Shown: in pieces, positions 34,982-44,135 of the stretch
Position numbering within the stretch: position 1 is the stretch's first letter
Layout of the letters: every line of letters begins with the position of its first letter
Assembly (NCBI GenBank): GCA_014237465.1
Contig: JABZFM010000022.1
Coordinates: 1-64,000 of the forward strand
Direction of reading: 5' to 3'
DNA from: Desulfobacteraceae bacterium
GTDB taxonomy: Bacteria > Desulfobacterota > Desulfobacteria > Desulfobacterales > Desulfosalsimonadaceae
DNA: 64,000 bases
The notes under the pieces: generated by a model
Database searches by the model: none
The model's input: the letters and a program-made list of their open reading frames with translations, nothing else
What the model was told of the DNA's origin: nothing
Made by a program: the position numbers and the translations under genes

Positions 34982-36352
34982 ATGATACATAAACAAATAA
35001 GTCATACTGCAAATTGCCAAATGATAAAGCCTCAGCAGCTCTTTCGATTTCTGGTCATACAGACCATCATAATGATGATCGGTTTAACGGTTACCTCCCT
35101 TGCCAATAGCGGTCAAAACACGAAAGCCCCGAGTATTACAAAAGATGTAATGGATGATGAAGATAAAAAACTTACACCGCTTATCCTGCCATATGCGTTT
35201 TACACGGAATCCTTTGAGTTTATTGTCGGTGTCGGCGGGGGAGCTACCGGTTTTCAGGATGGACAGGCAGGTGTTTATGGAACGGTGTTCACGACAACAA
35301 ATTCCACAACGGGTGCCTTTCTGCTCGGTACTGATACCCGGGTTCCTTTAGGTCGGCGATTGTTTGTTGACTCTATTATTACCTACGGATGGTATGCCGA
35401 GGTAAGGGATTATATCTCAGGCAACCCTGATTTTCCAGATGAAGAGGCGGGATCAAATGATTCAAGCCCGGAAAATTATGTTACGTCATCGGGATATGAC
35501 AGTTGGGCAGAGTTTAACTTTAAGTACATCCTGCCTTGGGGAAATGCCGGCAGTTCAGGCATCAGTACTTATAAACTGGACCATGGACTTCTGGTATCCG
35601 GTGCAACGGGTGGCGAGTTCTGGAATCCGCTAAAAAGCGGAATATCGTTTATCGAATTTCAGCCCTTTTATCGATACCGTACGTTTGAGTTTCCTACAGA
35701 TGTGTCATCAGGCAGCACCAATGGTTTTGAGTTCGGTTTTGTGCATGATAATCGGGACTATCCCCAGAATCCATCAACCGGGAGTATCCAAAGATTAAAC
35801 GTAACAAGTGATTTTGGCTGGTTTGGCAGTGAATCGTGGACAGTGATAAAGGGAGGGGCGAGCAAGTATATCTCTTTGGGAGAGACTGAAAAATTTCGCC
35901 AACGTGTTATTGCCTTAAATCTGTGGGTCTCTGATAACATAAGTGAAGAAGTACAATATACAGATGAAGGGGAACGTCATTTGCATCGGGCACCGGCCTA
36001 TCTGGGGTCCTCGCTGGGAGGTTTTTATCAGTTAAGAGGTTATCCCCAGTATCGCTTTAGTGACAAAGTCGCAATCTACTATGGGGCTGAATTCAGACTC
36101 ATTCCGGACTGGAATCCCCTTGGTCGAATTAGTGTCCTTAAATTTTTTGATATCGACTGGATACAGCTTGTCGGGATTTTAGAAGCCGGTCGGGTTGACA
36201 GTCACTTATCAGCAGATTCCTTTTATAAGGATCTGCACTGGGATATTGGTTTGGGAATCAGAATTATGGCACGAAAAGTGGTTCTCCGAATTGACGGGGC
36301 GGCCTCAGATGAGGGCTTCTCCATGTGGGCCATGGCAGGGCAGGCTTTTTGA
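34982..36352 (+). CDS. Outer-membrane D15/BamA-type beta-barrel protein
   Basis: A 456-residue outer-membrane protein. The hydrophobic signal region spans about residues 20-42. There are no POTRA repeats; the chain is nearly all barrel, with alternating aromatic beta strands and a D15-type surface-antigen motif, GGFYQLRGYPQYRFSDKVAI. The C-terminus ends in ...WAMAGQAF, with the terminal Phe typical of barrel insertion signals. It follows the SYLF lipoprotein and precedes the repeat-rich secreted protein. This suggests an envelope cluster of unknown transport or structural role. Confidence 0.75.
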   Translation: MIHKQISHTANCQMIKPQQLFRFLVIQTIIMMIGLTVTSLANSGQNTKAPSITKDVMDDEDKKLTPLILPYAFYTESFEFIVGVGGGATGFQDGQAGVYGTVFTTTNSTTGAFLLGTDTRVPLGRRLFVDSIITYGWYAEVRDYISGNPDFPDEEAGSNDSSPENYVTSSGYDSWAEFNFKYILPWGNAGSSGISTYKLDHGLLVSGATGGEFWNPLKSGISFIEFQPFYRYRTFEFPTDVSSGSTNGFEFGFVHDNRDYPQNPSTGSIQRLNVTSDFGWFGSESWTVIKGGASKYISLGETEKFRQRVIALNLWVSDNISEEVQYTDEGERHLHRAPAYLGSSLGGFYQLRGYPQYRFSDKVAIYYGAEFRLIPDWNPLGRISVLKFFDIDWIQLVGILEAGRVDSHLSADSFYKDLHWDIGLGIRIMARKVVLRIDGAASDEGFSMWAMAGQAF

Positions 36353-36480
36353 TACCTATGCAATAAGCTGGAGACAGTTTTGTGATGACATTTTAAAAAT
36401 TAACCAACATAATAAAATAGTTTAATAATCTTTTATCATTAATAGGTGTAATTTTCAGATTAAATATTGGAGAAAGCCTC

Positions 36481-38721
36481 ATGATAGAACGAATCAAATG
36501 GACATCAATATTTCTGTTTTTATTTGTGCTTTTTTTCGCAAATGCCTGGGCTCAGGAAGAAGGTACTATCGACTGGCCAAGAGAGATAAAAATTAAACAG
36601 GGTGTTGTCATTATTTATCAGCCTCAGCCGGAAAAGTTTGAGGATAATCATCTTGAAGGTCGATTCGCAGTGTCCATTGAACTTAAAGACGCTGGTGAAC
36701 CCATATTCGGTGCCGCCTGGTTTAAAGCCCGGCTGGAAACTGATCGGGATGAACGCATGGCCACGATTGCAGATTTATCAATCACCCGAGTCCGTCTCCC
36801 GGATGTGGATGAGGCGAGACATCAGGAGTTTGTCGATTTACTGGAAAAAGAGATCCCTAAATGGGATCTTCCCCTATCCATGGATCGTCTGATTGCCTCA
36901 CTGGAACTTGCCGAGCAACGTGTGAAAGCAGCTGATACAATCAATACTGCGCCGCCGATTGTTCTGTTTATGGACGAGCCTGCTATATTGATTTCCATTG
37001 ACGGAGAACCACGCCTCAAACAGGAGGAGGGGTCTGAGATTATGCGTGTTGTCAACACCCCGTATACCATTCTTTTAAACCCTTCAGAAAATAAATATTA
37101 TCTTTATGCAGATGCGGATACCTGGTACGAGGCAGGTGATATCAAAGGAGAGTGGGCGATTGCAAAAAAAGTGCCTTCCGAAATTTCAAAAAAAGCCCCT
37201 AAAGAAGATCCTGATGCTGAACCCCAAGCTGATCCAGAAGAAGAAGTAAAGCCGGGTCCGCCACCTAAAATTATTGTGGCGACTGAGCCGACTGAGTTAA
37301 TCTCCAGTACAGGCCCGGCGGAATATACACCCATCTCCGGCACAGACCTTCTGTATATGGGCAACTCTGACAGCGACATGCTGCTTCATATCAAAACCCA
37401 GACATATTATGTTCTGCTGGCAGGGAGATGGTATAAAAGTTTACAACTTCAAGGTCCCTGGGAATATGTCCCCGGGGATATGCTTCCACCGGATTTTGCC
37501 AAAATCCCGGAAGACTCGGAGATGAGTACGGTTTTATATTCAGTTCCGGGAACGAATGCGGCTAAAGATGCAATACTGGATGCACAGATACCACAAACAG
37601 CAAGTGTTGAAATAAAAAAAGCCAGCTTAACGGTTACATACGATGGCAAGCCCAAGTTTGAAGGTGTTAAAGGGACAACAATGGCCTATGCAGTAAACAC
37701 GGAGACGCCTGTGATCCGGCTTAAGAAACGTTATTATGCCTGTGATCAGGCTGTCTGGTTTGATGCAGATAATGCAGAAGGGCCCTGGACGATTGCGACG
37801 TCAATCCCGGATGAGATCTATACCATACCGCCTGAATGTCCTGTTTATAATGTGATATTTGTGCGGATCTACGATTCCACACCCGAAGTGGTTTATGTGG
37901 GCTATACATCCGGATATACACATACCTATGTGTATCATGGTACTGTCGTTTACGGCACCGGGTATTATTATCCATACTGGTATGGAAGCTGGTATTATCC
38001 CCGTCCGGTAACCTATGGGTTTCACGTACGTTATAATCCGTGGATGGGCTGGGGGTTCGGCTGGAGTTACTGCAGCGGACCTTTCCGGTTCACCATCGGA
38101 GTGGGGGGATGGTATCGCGGCGGCTGGTGGGGGCCGGGGCGTTACCATGGCTATCGACACGGCTACAGACATGGCTACCGGCACGGATATCGACATGGCG
38201 CCCGCGCCGGGTACAGAGCAGGGAGTCTCGCATCCCATCGCCAGAACATGTATCGCAGTCAACGTAACCAGGCACGGGTGAAACCGGGATCTATGCCGGC
38301 TGATGATCGGGCAAGGGCCGGCGGTGTAAGCAATCGTGCAAATAATGTTTACACGGACAAGAATGGCAATGTCCATCGCAGGACAGACCAGGGATGGGAA
38401 AAACGTACCAAAGACGGATGGCAGTCTGATAAGGGGCAAACAAAGCCGGCTCAAAATATCCAGAGTAAGCCTGCTCAGAATGTTCAGAATAAGCCGGCTC
38501 AAACCCGGCAGCCGCAAACCCAGCAGAGGCAGACCGGTCAATCCGTTCAAAGGCCTTCTTCCGGCCAGTCTTCGAATACAAAGCAGTTAGAGCGAAGCCA
38601 CCAGGCACGCCAGCGCGGCACACAAAATACGAACAGTTACAACTGGCAGACGGGCGGCAGCCGACATGGCGGTGGGGCTGTACGTAGCGGTGGTGGTGCA
38701 CGTGGCGGTGGCCGCAGGTAG
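36481..38721 (+). CDS. Large secreted protein with WY repeats and a basic Gly/His tail
   Basis: A 746-residue exported protein with a clear signal peptide (cleaved near ANAWAQEE). Three spaced repeats share a pattern of Tyr-rich strand, aromatic pair and G-x-W. They are YYLYADADTWYEAGDIKGEW, YYVLLAGRWYKSLQLQGPWE and YYACDQAVWFDADNAEGPWT. The C-terminal third is low-complexity: Tyr/Trp/Gly-rich, then four GYRHG units, a Gln/Pro-rich section and an RGGG-type end. The tail suggests surface or extracellular binding. I do not recognise a catalytic domain. The gene lies in an envelope cluster with the SYLF and barrel genes. Confidence 0.7.
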   Translation: MIERIKWTSIFLFLFVLFFANAWAQEEGTIDWPREIKIKQGVVIIYQPQPEKFEDNHLEGRFAVSIELKDAGEPIFGAAWFKARLETDRDERMATIADLSITRVRLPDVDEARHQEFVDLLEKEIPKWDLPLSMDRLIASLELAEQRVKAADTINTAPPIVLFMDEPAILISIDGEPRLKQEEGSEIMRVVNTPYTILLNPSENKYYLYADADTWYEAGDIKGEWAIAKKVPSEISKKAPKEDPDAEPQADPEEEVKPGPPPKIIVATEPTELISSTGPAEYTPISGTDLLYMGNSDSDMLLHIKTQTYYVLLAGRWYKSLQLQGPWEYVPGDMLPPDFAKIPEDSEMSTVLYSVPGTNAAKDAILDAQIPQTASVEIKKASLTVTYDGKPKFEGVKGTTMAYAVNTETPVIRLKKRYYACDQAVWFDADNAEGPWTIATSIPDEIYTIPPECPVYNVIFVRIYDSTPEVVYVGYTSGYTHTYVYHGTVVYGTGYYYPYWYGSWYYPRPVTYGFHVRYNPWMGWGFGWSYCSGPFRFTIGVGGWYRGGWWGPGRYHGYRHGYRHGYRHGYRHGARAGYRAGSLASHRQNMYRSQRNQARVKPGSMPADDRARAGGVSNRANNVYTDKNGNVHRRTDQGWEKRTKDGWQSDKGQTKPAQNIQSKPAQNVQNKPAQTRQPQTQQRQTGQSVQRPSSGQSSNTKQLERSHQARQRGTQNTNSYNWQTGGSRHGGGAVRSGGGARGGGRR

Positions 38722-38783
38722 TGTTAATTTCTTCTGTGCCTGATTCGCCCATTGATTGAAAAAATGAACGAATAAAGACGGGG

Positions 38784-38829
38784 TCTGCTCTTGACTCATT
38801 GCAAGTTTTTTACAAGAGTCAGGAGCAGA
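38784..38829. repeat. TGCTCTTGAC-type palindromic repeat, copy 3
   Basis: TCTGCTCTTGACTC pairs with GAGTCAGGAGCAGA (one mismatch) around ATTGCAAGTTTTTTACAA. It lies between the convergent ends of the secreted-protein gene and the giant activase gene, where it could also act as a transcription barrier. Confidence 0.72.
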
Positions 38830-38925
38830 TATGCCCCGGTTTTTTAAATTTAAATAGTGCCCGATCGAAAACCGCCAATTTTCCCAATTTCTGCGTTGGG
38901 ATCAAATTTTAATCCTCAAAAGACT

Positions 38926-41900
38926 CTATGTATTCCTGCGGTTAAAATTTTCGCCCGCCTTGAACTTGAAAAAATTTTCAGGTTTTCGTTCAGACACTAA
39001 ATGGGTGCCCCCTAAGGTCGTAGTGAAGAACTTTGCTGCTTTTTCTTTTCTTGATCTTTTTGCCTGCATGGCAATAGTTTCAAGAAGTTCTTTCTGGTTT
39101 GCGGAAATCCAGGGGCCTTCACAATCAATGGCAATGTATGGTATTGTCCCTTCATTTGCCAGCGGCCGGATGATTGCCTGGGAGTTCATGGCCGGCTGGC
39201 AGTTAAAACATCCAAGGTTTATCAGGCCGTCATAAATATCTTCTTCAATGGAACATAAAAATCTTCCGGTTGTTACCGATGTCTCATTAAATCCGTTATG
39301 AGAAACATATTTTCGGCTTGATTCTATTATTTTACCAAAAGGAATTGGTTTGTCAAAAAGCAGGCCCGATTGTTTCATGATGTCATACAGTTTATTCTGT
39401 GTATCATTAACCATATTCATCCCGAGCCTGGCCATCCTGATTTTTAACTGGTCCTTCCGGTCTTTCAATCTTGGCGAACCAAAAAATTGTTTTTCAGGAT
39501 CAACCACTCCGTGCTTAAACATGGTCCTTATGACATCTTCGGCAAGAATCCATGAAGTACCTTCGGCTGTGTCCACAACTTTTGGTATAATGCCCTGGTC
39601 TATGAAATATCGGGTTATGGGATAGTGAACATACGCCACGTTAAGTCCGCCAAAGATCAGAACTTTAGGCGTCTTTTCCACGGACGTTTCCACTTTAATT
39701 TCAGCCACATCTTTTGCCCAGATATCTAAAGCCGCCTCAATAGTGAATTGATTATTTTTTAAGGATTTGGCAAAGCAATCGAATGCTTCATAAAACAACT
39801 CCAAGGCACCGTTTCGATTCCCGGCAATACACTTTAATGTGTTTTCAGCCTCTTCAAACAGGTCCCCCAGCAGCATGCATTTTAATTCCTCAACTATCTC
39901 ATCAAAAGAAAATCCCAGGTAATTGTTTTTCTGCGTTCTTTCAATACAGCAGATCACATTTTTTGCTTCAAGCCGCTTGGTAAATAATTCCGTTATCATC
40001 GGCCAGGCGCCGTTCTGACAGGGGCCTTCCTGATCAAGAAATAAATAAACAGCTATTTCGTCATCCGTCTTGTGGTTTTCAACGTCATGAATCACAGCGC
40101 CGGCATAGGAAATCATCGGGATGCATTCCCTTCCCGAACAAACCTTTTTGGACAATTGGAGGGTGTTGATATCCGGTCGGCCGAATGTTCTGAACTTGCG
40201 CCCCCTTTTTTCATAAATGGCCTTTAACATTTGTGATTCAAACCGGTTCTTTGGCCTGGCATTAATGAAAATCACCCTGGGATCATTGAAATCAACCCTG
40301 TTCCCATCGCTGTCAATGATATAACTCTCGTCCTCTGATATTCTCGCAGGTGAAAAATGATTTTTCCGATCCGGCTGATTATTCTGATCCGGCTGATTAT
40401 TTTGATTCGGCATGCCTCCGGCCGGTTCAGGGCTGACGGATTTTTTGGCCTCGATGCTGCGATGCCGTTCTTCGATAATATCTAAAAACGCACCGACCCG
40501 CGTATCAAATCCCGCATGGGCCGTGTGAGAATCGATTTCCAGGTAACAGAAGGGAAGACCTTTCAGTTCCTGCCGGAATAGATGATAGGCAACGCTGTCA
40601 GGTCCACATGAAAAGCAGGAGACAAGACACATATACATGTTTGCGTTCTTTTTTGAATATTCAATCGCGCTGCTGATCTGCTGGGTAAAGTGCCAGACAT
40701 CTCTTTTGTGAGAAGAAAAATTCAGTGCTGATATCATATCCGCCGGTATGACGTGATATCCACGGGTGATAATTTTTTGCGGAAGAGAGAGGTTTATTTC
40801 CAAAGGATAGAGGGTATACGACCGTCCCGCAACCACCACCGCCGGTTCACCGGAAATACGTTCCAGTTCTTTTTTTGAAAGTTCTCTATATTCGCGTTTA
40901 AATTGTTCATACCAGGCCAGGGCGTCTTCCGCGGCGGCTCTGACAAGTTTTTCTTCAAGCCCAAGCATTGGGGCCAGTTTTTCAATTTCAAGCAATGTCG
41001 CATGAATCAGGTCAGATGACAGCCCGATATGGGGTGAAAGGATTTTAGATTCAACGCCGTTAAACGCGGCATTTATAATTTCCGGGATGACTGTTGTTGA
41101 AGGACAGGTGTAACTGTGAAGGGTGTTATCAGCAATTTCCAGTTCCATGAGCCGCGGCAGAAAGATAAAATCTACCCCTTTATCCAGTAAGTCGGAAACA
41201 GCCGTGTGGACAATCTGACATGGATAGCATATTGAAGCACCTGTCCTGATATTCATATCCTTTCTGGGTTTTGATAAAACAGTTTCATACCCGAGTCCGG
41301 CAATCAGTTTCGCGTAAAAGGGATACAGCTCATAGGTTGACAACGCCATGGGAAGACCGATTGTGCCGCGTGGATTTAAAACAGGCTTCGGCTTAAAGTC
41401 ATCAAACATCAGTTTGTTTCTTGCCTTGAGTAAATCACGTCCTTTTTCAGGCGCTTCATTTCGACGGGCCATTTCATATTTTGAGCACAAGCCGCCAAAC
41501 GGCAATGTTTTTTCCCGAATGGATATTTTTTTGATTTCACAAAAATTTTCACATGCCTTACAATTAAATGTTCCTTTTACTGCCATATCTCCCACAGCAA
41601 GCGCGGTGAGATGATAGATTTTTTCAGCTGACCTGCCGTCTTCAAGGCGGTCTTTTGTCATCAGACCGGCGCCGACACACCCCATCAATTCCGGATACGG
41701 CGGAACAACTATTTTTCTTTGAATTCTTGCGGCCAGAGCTAAAGCAACCGACCGATTAAGCGCCACGCCTCCTTGAAAAAGTAGGGAATCGCGAAGATGC
41801 CTGGAACCGACAATCCGCGATATATAATTATCCGCAATTGAATAGACCAGACCACCGACAACATCTTCCTGATCTATGCCCTGCTGAAGCGCGTTTCTTA

Positions 41901-43362
41901 AATCCGTATTGATAAACGCGGCACATCTTTCCCCAAATGCGACCGGTCCCCGGCTTGTTTCGGCGATTTGGGTGATTTCTTTCATTAGGATACCCATGTC
42001 GACGGAGGCGGACTCTTCCAGAAAACTGCCGGTTCCTGCCGAACATCCTTCATTCATGGCATAGTCAATGGGAATACCGCCTAAAAAAGAAATAAATTTT
42101 GAGTCCTGGCCCCCGATTTCAAAAACAGTTCCGACTTCCGGCACTTCTGCGGCAGCCGCCCGGCCATGTGTTAAAATTTCATTAAAACTCATACAATTAT
42201 CCAAATATACGGATACCACGTCCCTGCCGGACCCGGTGACCGCCGCCTGAATGATATGGATGGATTTATCTTCCACCTGTTTGATCAATTCATTGAGACA
42301 ATTCTGAGTCGCCTGTACTGGATTGCCGAGGGTCCTCAAGTAACAGTCCGCATCCACTGAATCGTTTTCAATATTGATCAGCACGGCTTTGGTCGTGGTT
42401 GAACCGGCGTCAACACCCAGGATATACCTGCCGCCCTCGCGGACGGACCTGTCCTCTCGATTATTCCGGACCCGGTAATCCAAAAGGGATTCAGCGTTTG
42501 TTAAAGGCGTCAGGCGCTCAAATTCGGGTTTTGATTTTTTAAAATGTTTTTGCGATAAAACAAGGGGCTTTTCTTCGACAAGCTCTTCGGCAAACAAAGA
42601 GGCGCCATACGCCTCAAGATAAGCGCTTTCAGGCAATACCCGGATTTCCGAGTCAGGGAAAAAACCGGCCAGCATATCAATAAAATGTTTGTTTAAGGCA
42701 ACACCGCCGGCAACAATGATTTTTTTTAAGGGCCATTGCGCGGATTCCACCATCTCGCTCACCCGGCGCGCGAGATCATGAATTAATGATCTCGCGATAT
42801 CGTATCGCGTACACTCGCCCTTGTTCAGCTTATGGGTGCTGTCTGACTTACAATGAACCGAGCATCGCGTGGCCAGCCGGACTAAGTTTCCTTTGGTGCA
42901 TTGTTCCAGTCCTTCTTCAAGGGTCATCCCCATCCGCTGGAACTGTTGAACAATGAATTCTCCGGTTCCGGCAGCGCATTTTGAGCTTGAGATTACATTT
43001 TTAATGATGCCGTTTTTCATCGTAAAAACGCGAAACGTTTCGCCCCCCAGGGAAAGCAGAATGTCCGGAGACAAATTAAGTGAAGTTAATGCTTTTTCCA
43101 GACATTCGGAAACTGACCGATACGGCAGATCCAGCAGCACATTTGCCGCCTGGCCGCAGGCAACAATCTTTGAATGACAATCGGAAAATTGAGCATCAAT
43201 AATCTTGGCTATTGTTTTTTCCGGATTGCCGCCATGGTTAATATATTCAGCTGTTGTATCGCCATTATGATTCCTTCGAACCCATTTTACGGATACAGCG
43301 CCGATTTCAATTCCTTCATATGACACAGGTGAATAATCTATTTTCTTTGAAACATTATTCAT
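38926..43362 (-). CDS. Giant fused CoA-enzyme activase (two BadF domains plus DUF2229 and HgdB-like parts)
   Basis: A 1478-residue protein combining two BadF/BcrA-type ATPase domains with a DUF2229-type activase region and a C-terminal dehydratase-like domain. Domain 1 (~residues 1-290) has an altered phosphate loop, GIEIGAVSVKW, but keeps KCAAGTGEFI. Domain 2 (~310-570) is canonical: GVDAGSTTTKAVLI, EIGGQDSKFI, GCSAGTGSFLEE. The rest includes a Cys cluster CKACENFCEIKK, CYPCQIVHTAVSDLL and CFSCGPDSVAYHLFRQELKG. Proteins of this length and order occur in clostridia and sulfate reducers, with function mostly unknown. The start at 43362 has GAGGGG five bases upstream; a longer frame runs into a repeat. 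It is not linked to the main acyl-CoA cluster. Confidence 0.82.
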   Translation of the reverse strand: MNNVSKKIDYSPVSYEGIEIGAVSVKWVRRNHNGDTTAEYINHGGNPEKTIAKIIDAQFSDCHSKIVACGQAANVLLDLPYRSVSECLEKALTSLNLSPDILLSLGGETFRVFTMKNGIIKNVISSSKCAAGTGEFIVQQFQRMGMTLEEGLEQCTKGNLVRLATRCSVHCKSDSTHKLNKGECTRYDIARSLIHDLARRVSEMVESAQWPLKKIIVAGGVALNKHFIDMLAGFFPDSEIRVLPESAYLEAYGASLFAEELVEEKPLVLSQKHFKKSKPEFERLTPLTNAESLLDYRVRNNREDRSVREGGRYILGVDAGSTTTKAVLINIENDSVDADCYLRTLGNPVQATQNCLNELIKQVEDKSIHIIQAAVTGSGRDVVSVYLDNCMSFNEILTHGRAAAAEVPEVGTVFEIGGQDSKFISFLGGIPIDYAMNEGCSAGTGSFLEESASVDMGILMKEITQIAETSRGPVAFGERCAAFINTDLRNALQQGIDQEDVVGGLVYSIADNYISRIVGSRHLRDSLLFQGGVALNRSVALALAARIQRKIVVPPYPELMGCVGAGLMTKDRLEDGRSAEKIYHLTALAVGDMAVKGTFNCKACENFCEIKKISIREKTLPFGGLCSKYEMARRNEAPEKGRDLLKARNKLMFDDFKPKPVLNPRGTIGLPMALSTYELYPFYAKLIAGLGYETVLSKPRKDMNIRTGASICYPCQIVHTAVSDLLDKGVDFIFLPRLMELEIADNTLHSYTCPSTTVIPEIINAAFNGVESKILSPHIGLSSDLIHATLLEIEKLAPMLGLEEKLVRAAAEDALAWYEQFKREYRELSKKELERISGEPAVVVAGRSYTLYPLEINLSLPQKIITRGYHVIPADMISALNFSSHKRDVWHFTQQISSAIEYSKKNANMYMCLVSCFSCGPDSVAYHLFRQELKGLPFCYLEIDSHTAHAGFDTRVGAFLDIIEERHRSIEAKKSVSPEPAGGMPNQNNQPDQNNQPDRKNHFSPARISEDESYIIDSDGNRVDFNDPRVIFINARPKNRFESQMLKAIYEKRGRKFRTFGRPDINTLQLSKKVCSGRECIPMISYAGAVIHDVENHKTDDEIAVYLFLDQEGPCQNGAWPMITELFTKRLEAKNVICCIERTQKNNYLGFSFDEIVEELKCMLLGDLFEEAENTLKCIAGNRNGALELFYEAFDCFAKSLKNNQFTIEAALDIWAKDVAEIKVETSVEKTPKVLIFGGLNVAYVHYPITRYFIDQGIIPKVVDTAEGTSWILAEDVIRTMFKHGVVDPEKQFFGSPRLKDRKDQLKIRMARLGMNMVNDTQNKLYDIMKQSGLLFDKPIPFGKIIESSRKYVSHNGFNETSVTTGRFLCSIEEDIYDGLINLGCFNCQPAMNSQAIIRPLANEGTIPYIAIDCEGPWISANQKELLETIAMQAKRSRKEKAAKFFTTTLGGTHLVSERKPENFFKFKAGENFNRRNT

Positions 43363-43440
43363 TTGCCCCTCATTTGCCCTCATTTTGATTTGATATCTAT
43401 GTTTTGCATAAACAGCCTTGAATCCTCTTGGGGTCGGAAC

Positions 43441-43482
43441 TGCTCTTGACTTATTGCAAACTTTTACAAGTGTCAAGTGCAG
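43441..43482. repeat. TGCTCTTGAC-type palindromic repeat, copy 4
   Basis: TGCTCTTGAC pairs with GTCAAGTGCA (one mismatch) around TTATTGCAAACTTTTACAA. It is just upstream of the giant activase gene. Confidence 0.7.
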
Positions 43483-43889
43483 ATCCCTAAAGTCAGTTTT
43501 ACTCCTCTTTACATTTTAATTTTCTTCCCATTTTTTTAAACTGATATAAATTTGAAAGTTAGCGGTTGACATATTTTTGCTATTAATGAATTTGCATAGA
43601 ATCCATTTTTCAGTTTTGTTCGATTTTATAATCCAAGAAGCATGCCAATCCGGGGATATTCGTTACATGTTGATTTCTATGCATAAAAATAATTTTTAAT
43701 TTTATTTTATGAAATGTAATCCAAAGAGATAACCATAATATGTACAGGCACTGTACAAATTATGCTTATCCCATAGGAGCATTCCTCGTGAGAAAACCGG
43801 ACTATTGCTTTAACGATTTGTCACACTGAAGAGAAAAATGGGGTCAGTATGCTTTGACAACGGGAGTTGATATTTGATAAAAAAGGTTT
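43483..43889. other. AT-rich intergenic region
   Basis: Divergent space between the giant activase gene and the transposase fragment. It contains a TTGACA at 43567 without a well-placed -10, and ATGTACAGGCACTGTACA near 43740 (small inverted repeat TGTAC/GTACA). No gene is recognised. Confidence 0.4.
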
Positions 43890-44081
43890 ATGGCACGACC
43901 GTGGCGAATAGAATATGACGGCGCACTTTATCATGTCCTGTCCCGGGGAAATAACCGGCAGGATATTGTTGTTTTCGATAAAGACCGGCATGTATTTATC
44001 GACACGTTAGGTCAGATGGCGGAACGATTTGATATAGATGTTTTTGCCTACGTTCTGATGAACAACCATACACATCCATAG
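43890..44081 (+). pseudogene. Truncated REP-associated / IS200-like transposase
   Basis: Sixty-three residues match the start of Y1 (IS200-like, REP-associated) transposases: MARPWRIEYDGALYHVLSRG with NNRQDIVVFDKD, ending in AYVLMNNHTHP just where the family's H-x-H catalytic motif lies. A stop then cuts the protein. The full enzyme is ~200-300 residues with a catalytic Tyr after this point, so this is an inactive fragment. The window contains many REP-like palindromes that this enzyme type can move. Confidence 0.75.
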
Positions 44082-44135
44082 AAATCCATTGCGGGCAGGT
44101 ATTGTAAAATTGAGGAAAATAATATGGAGGTAACC

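Noticed and set aside
37721-38752. Several long antisense frames under the secreted-protein tail
   Set aside because: They arise from the low-complexity, GC-biased tail of the plus-strand gene and have no independent start signals.
43363-43476. Upstream extension of the giant activase gene
   Set aside because: The extension reads through a palindromic repeat, and GAGGGG lies correctly before ATG 43362.
31257-43482. The TGCTCTTGAC palindromes as a CRISPR array
   Set aside because: The four copies are kilobases apart without regular spacers or cas genes.
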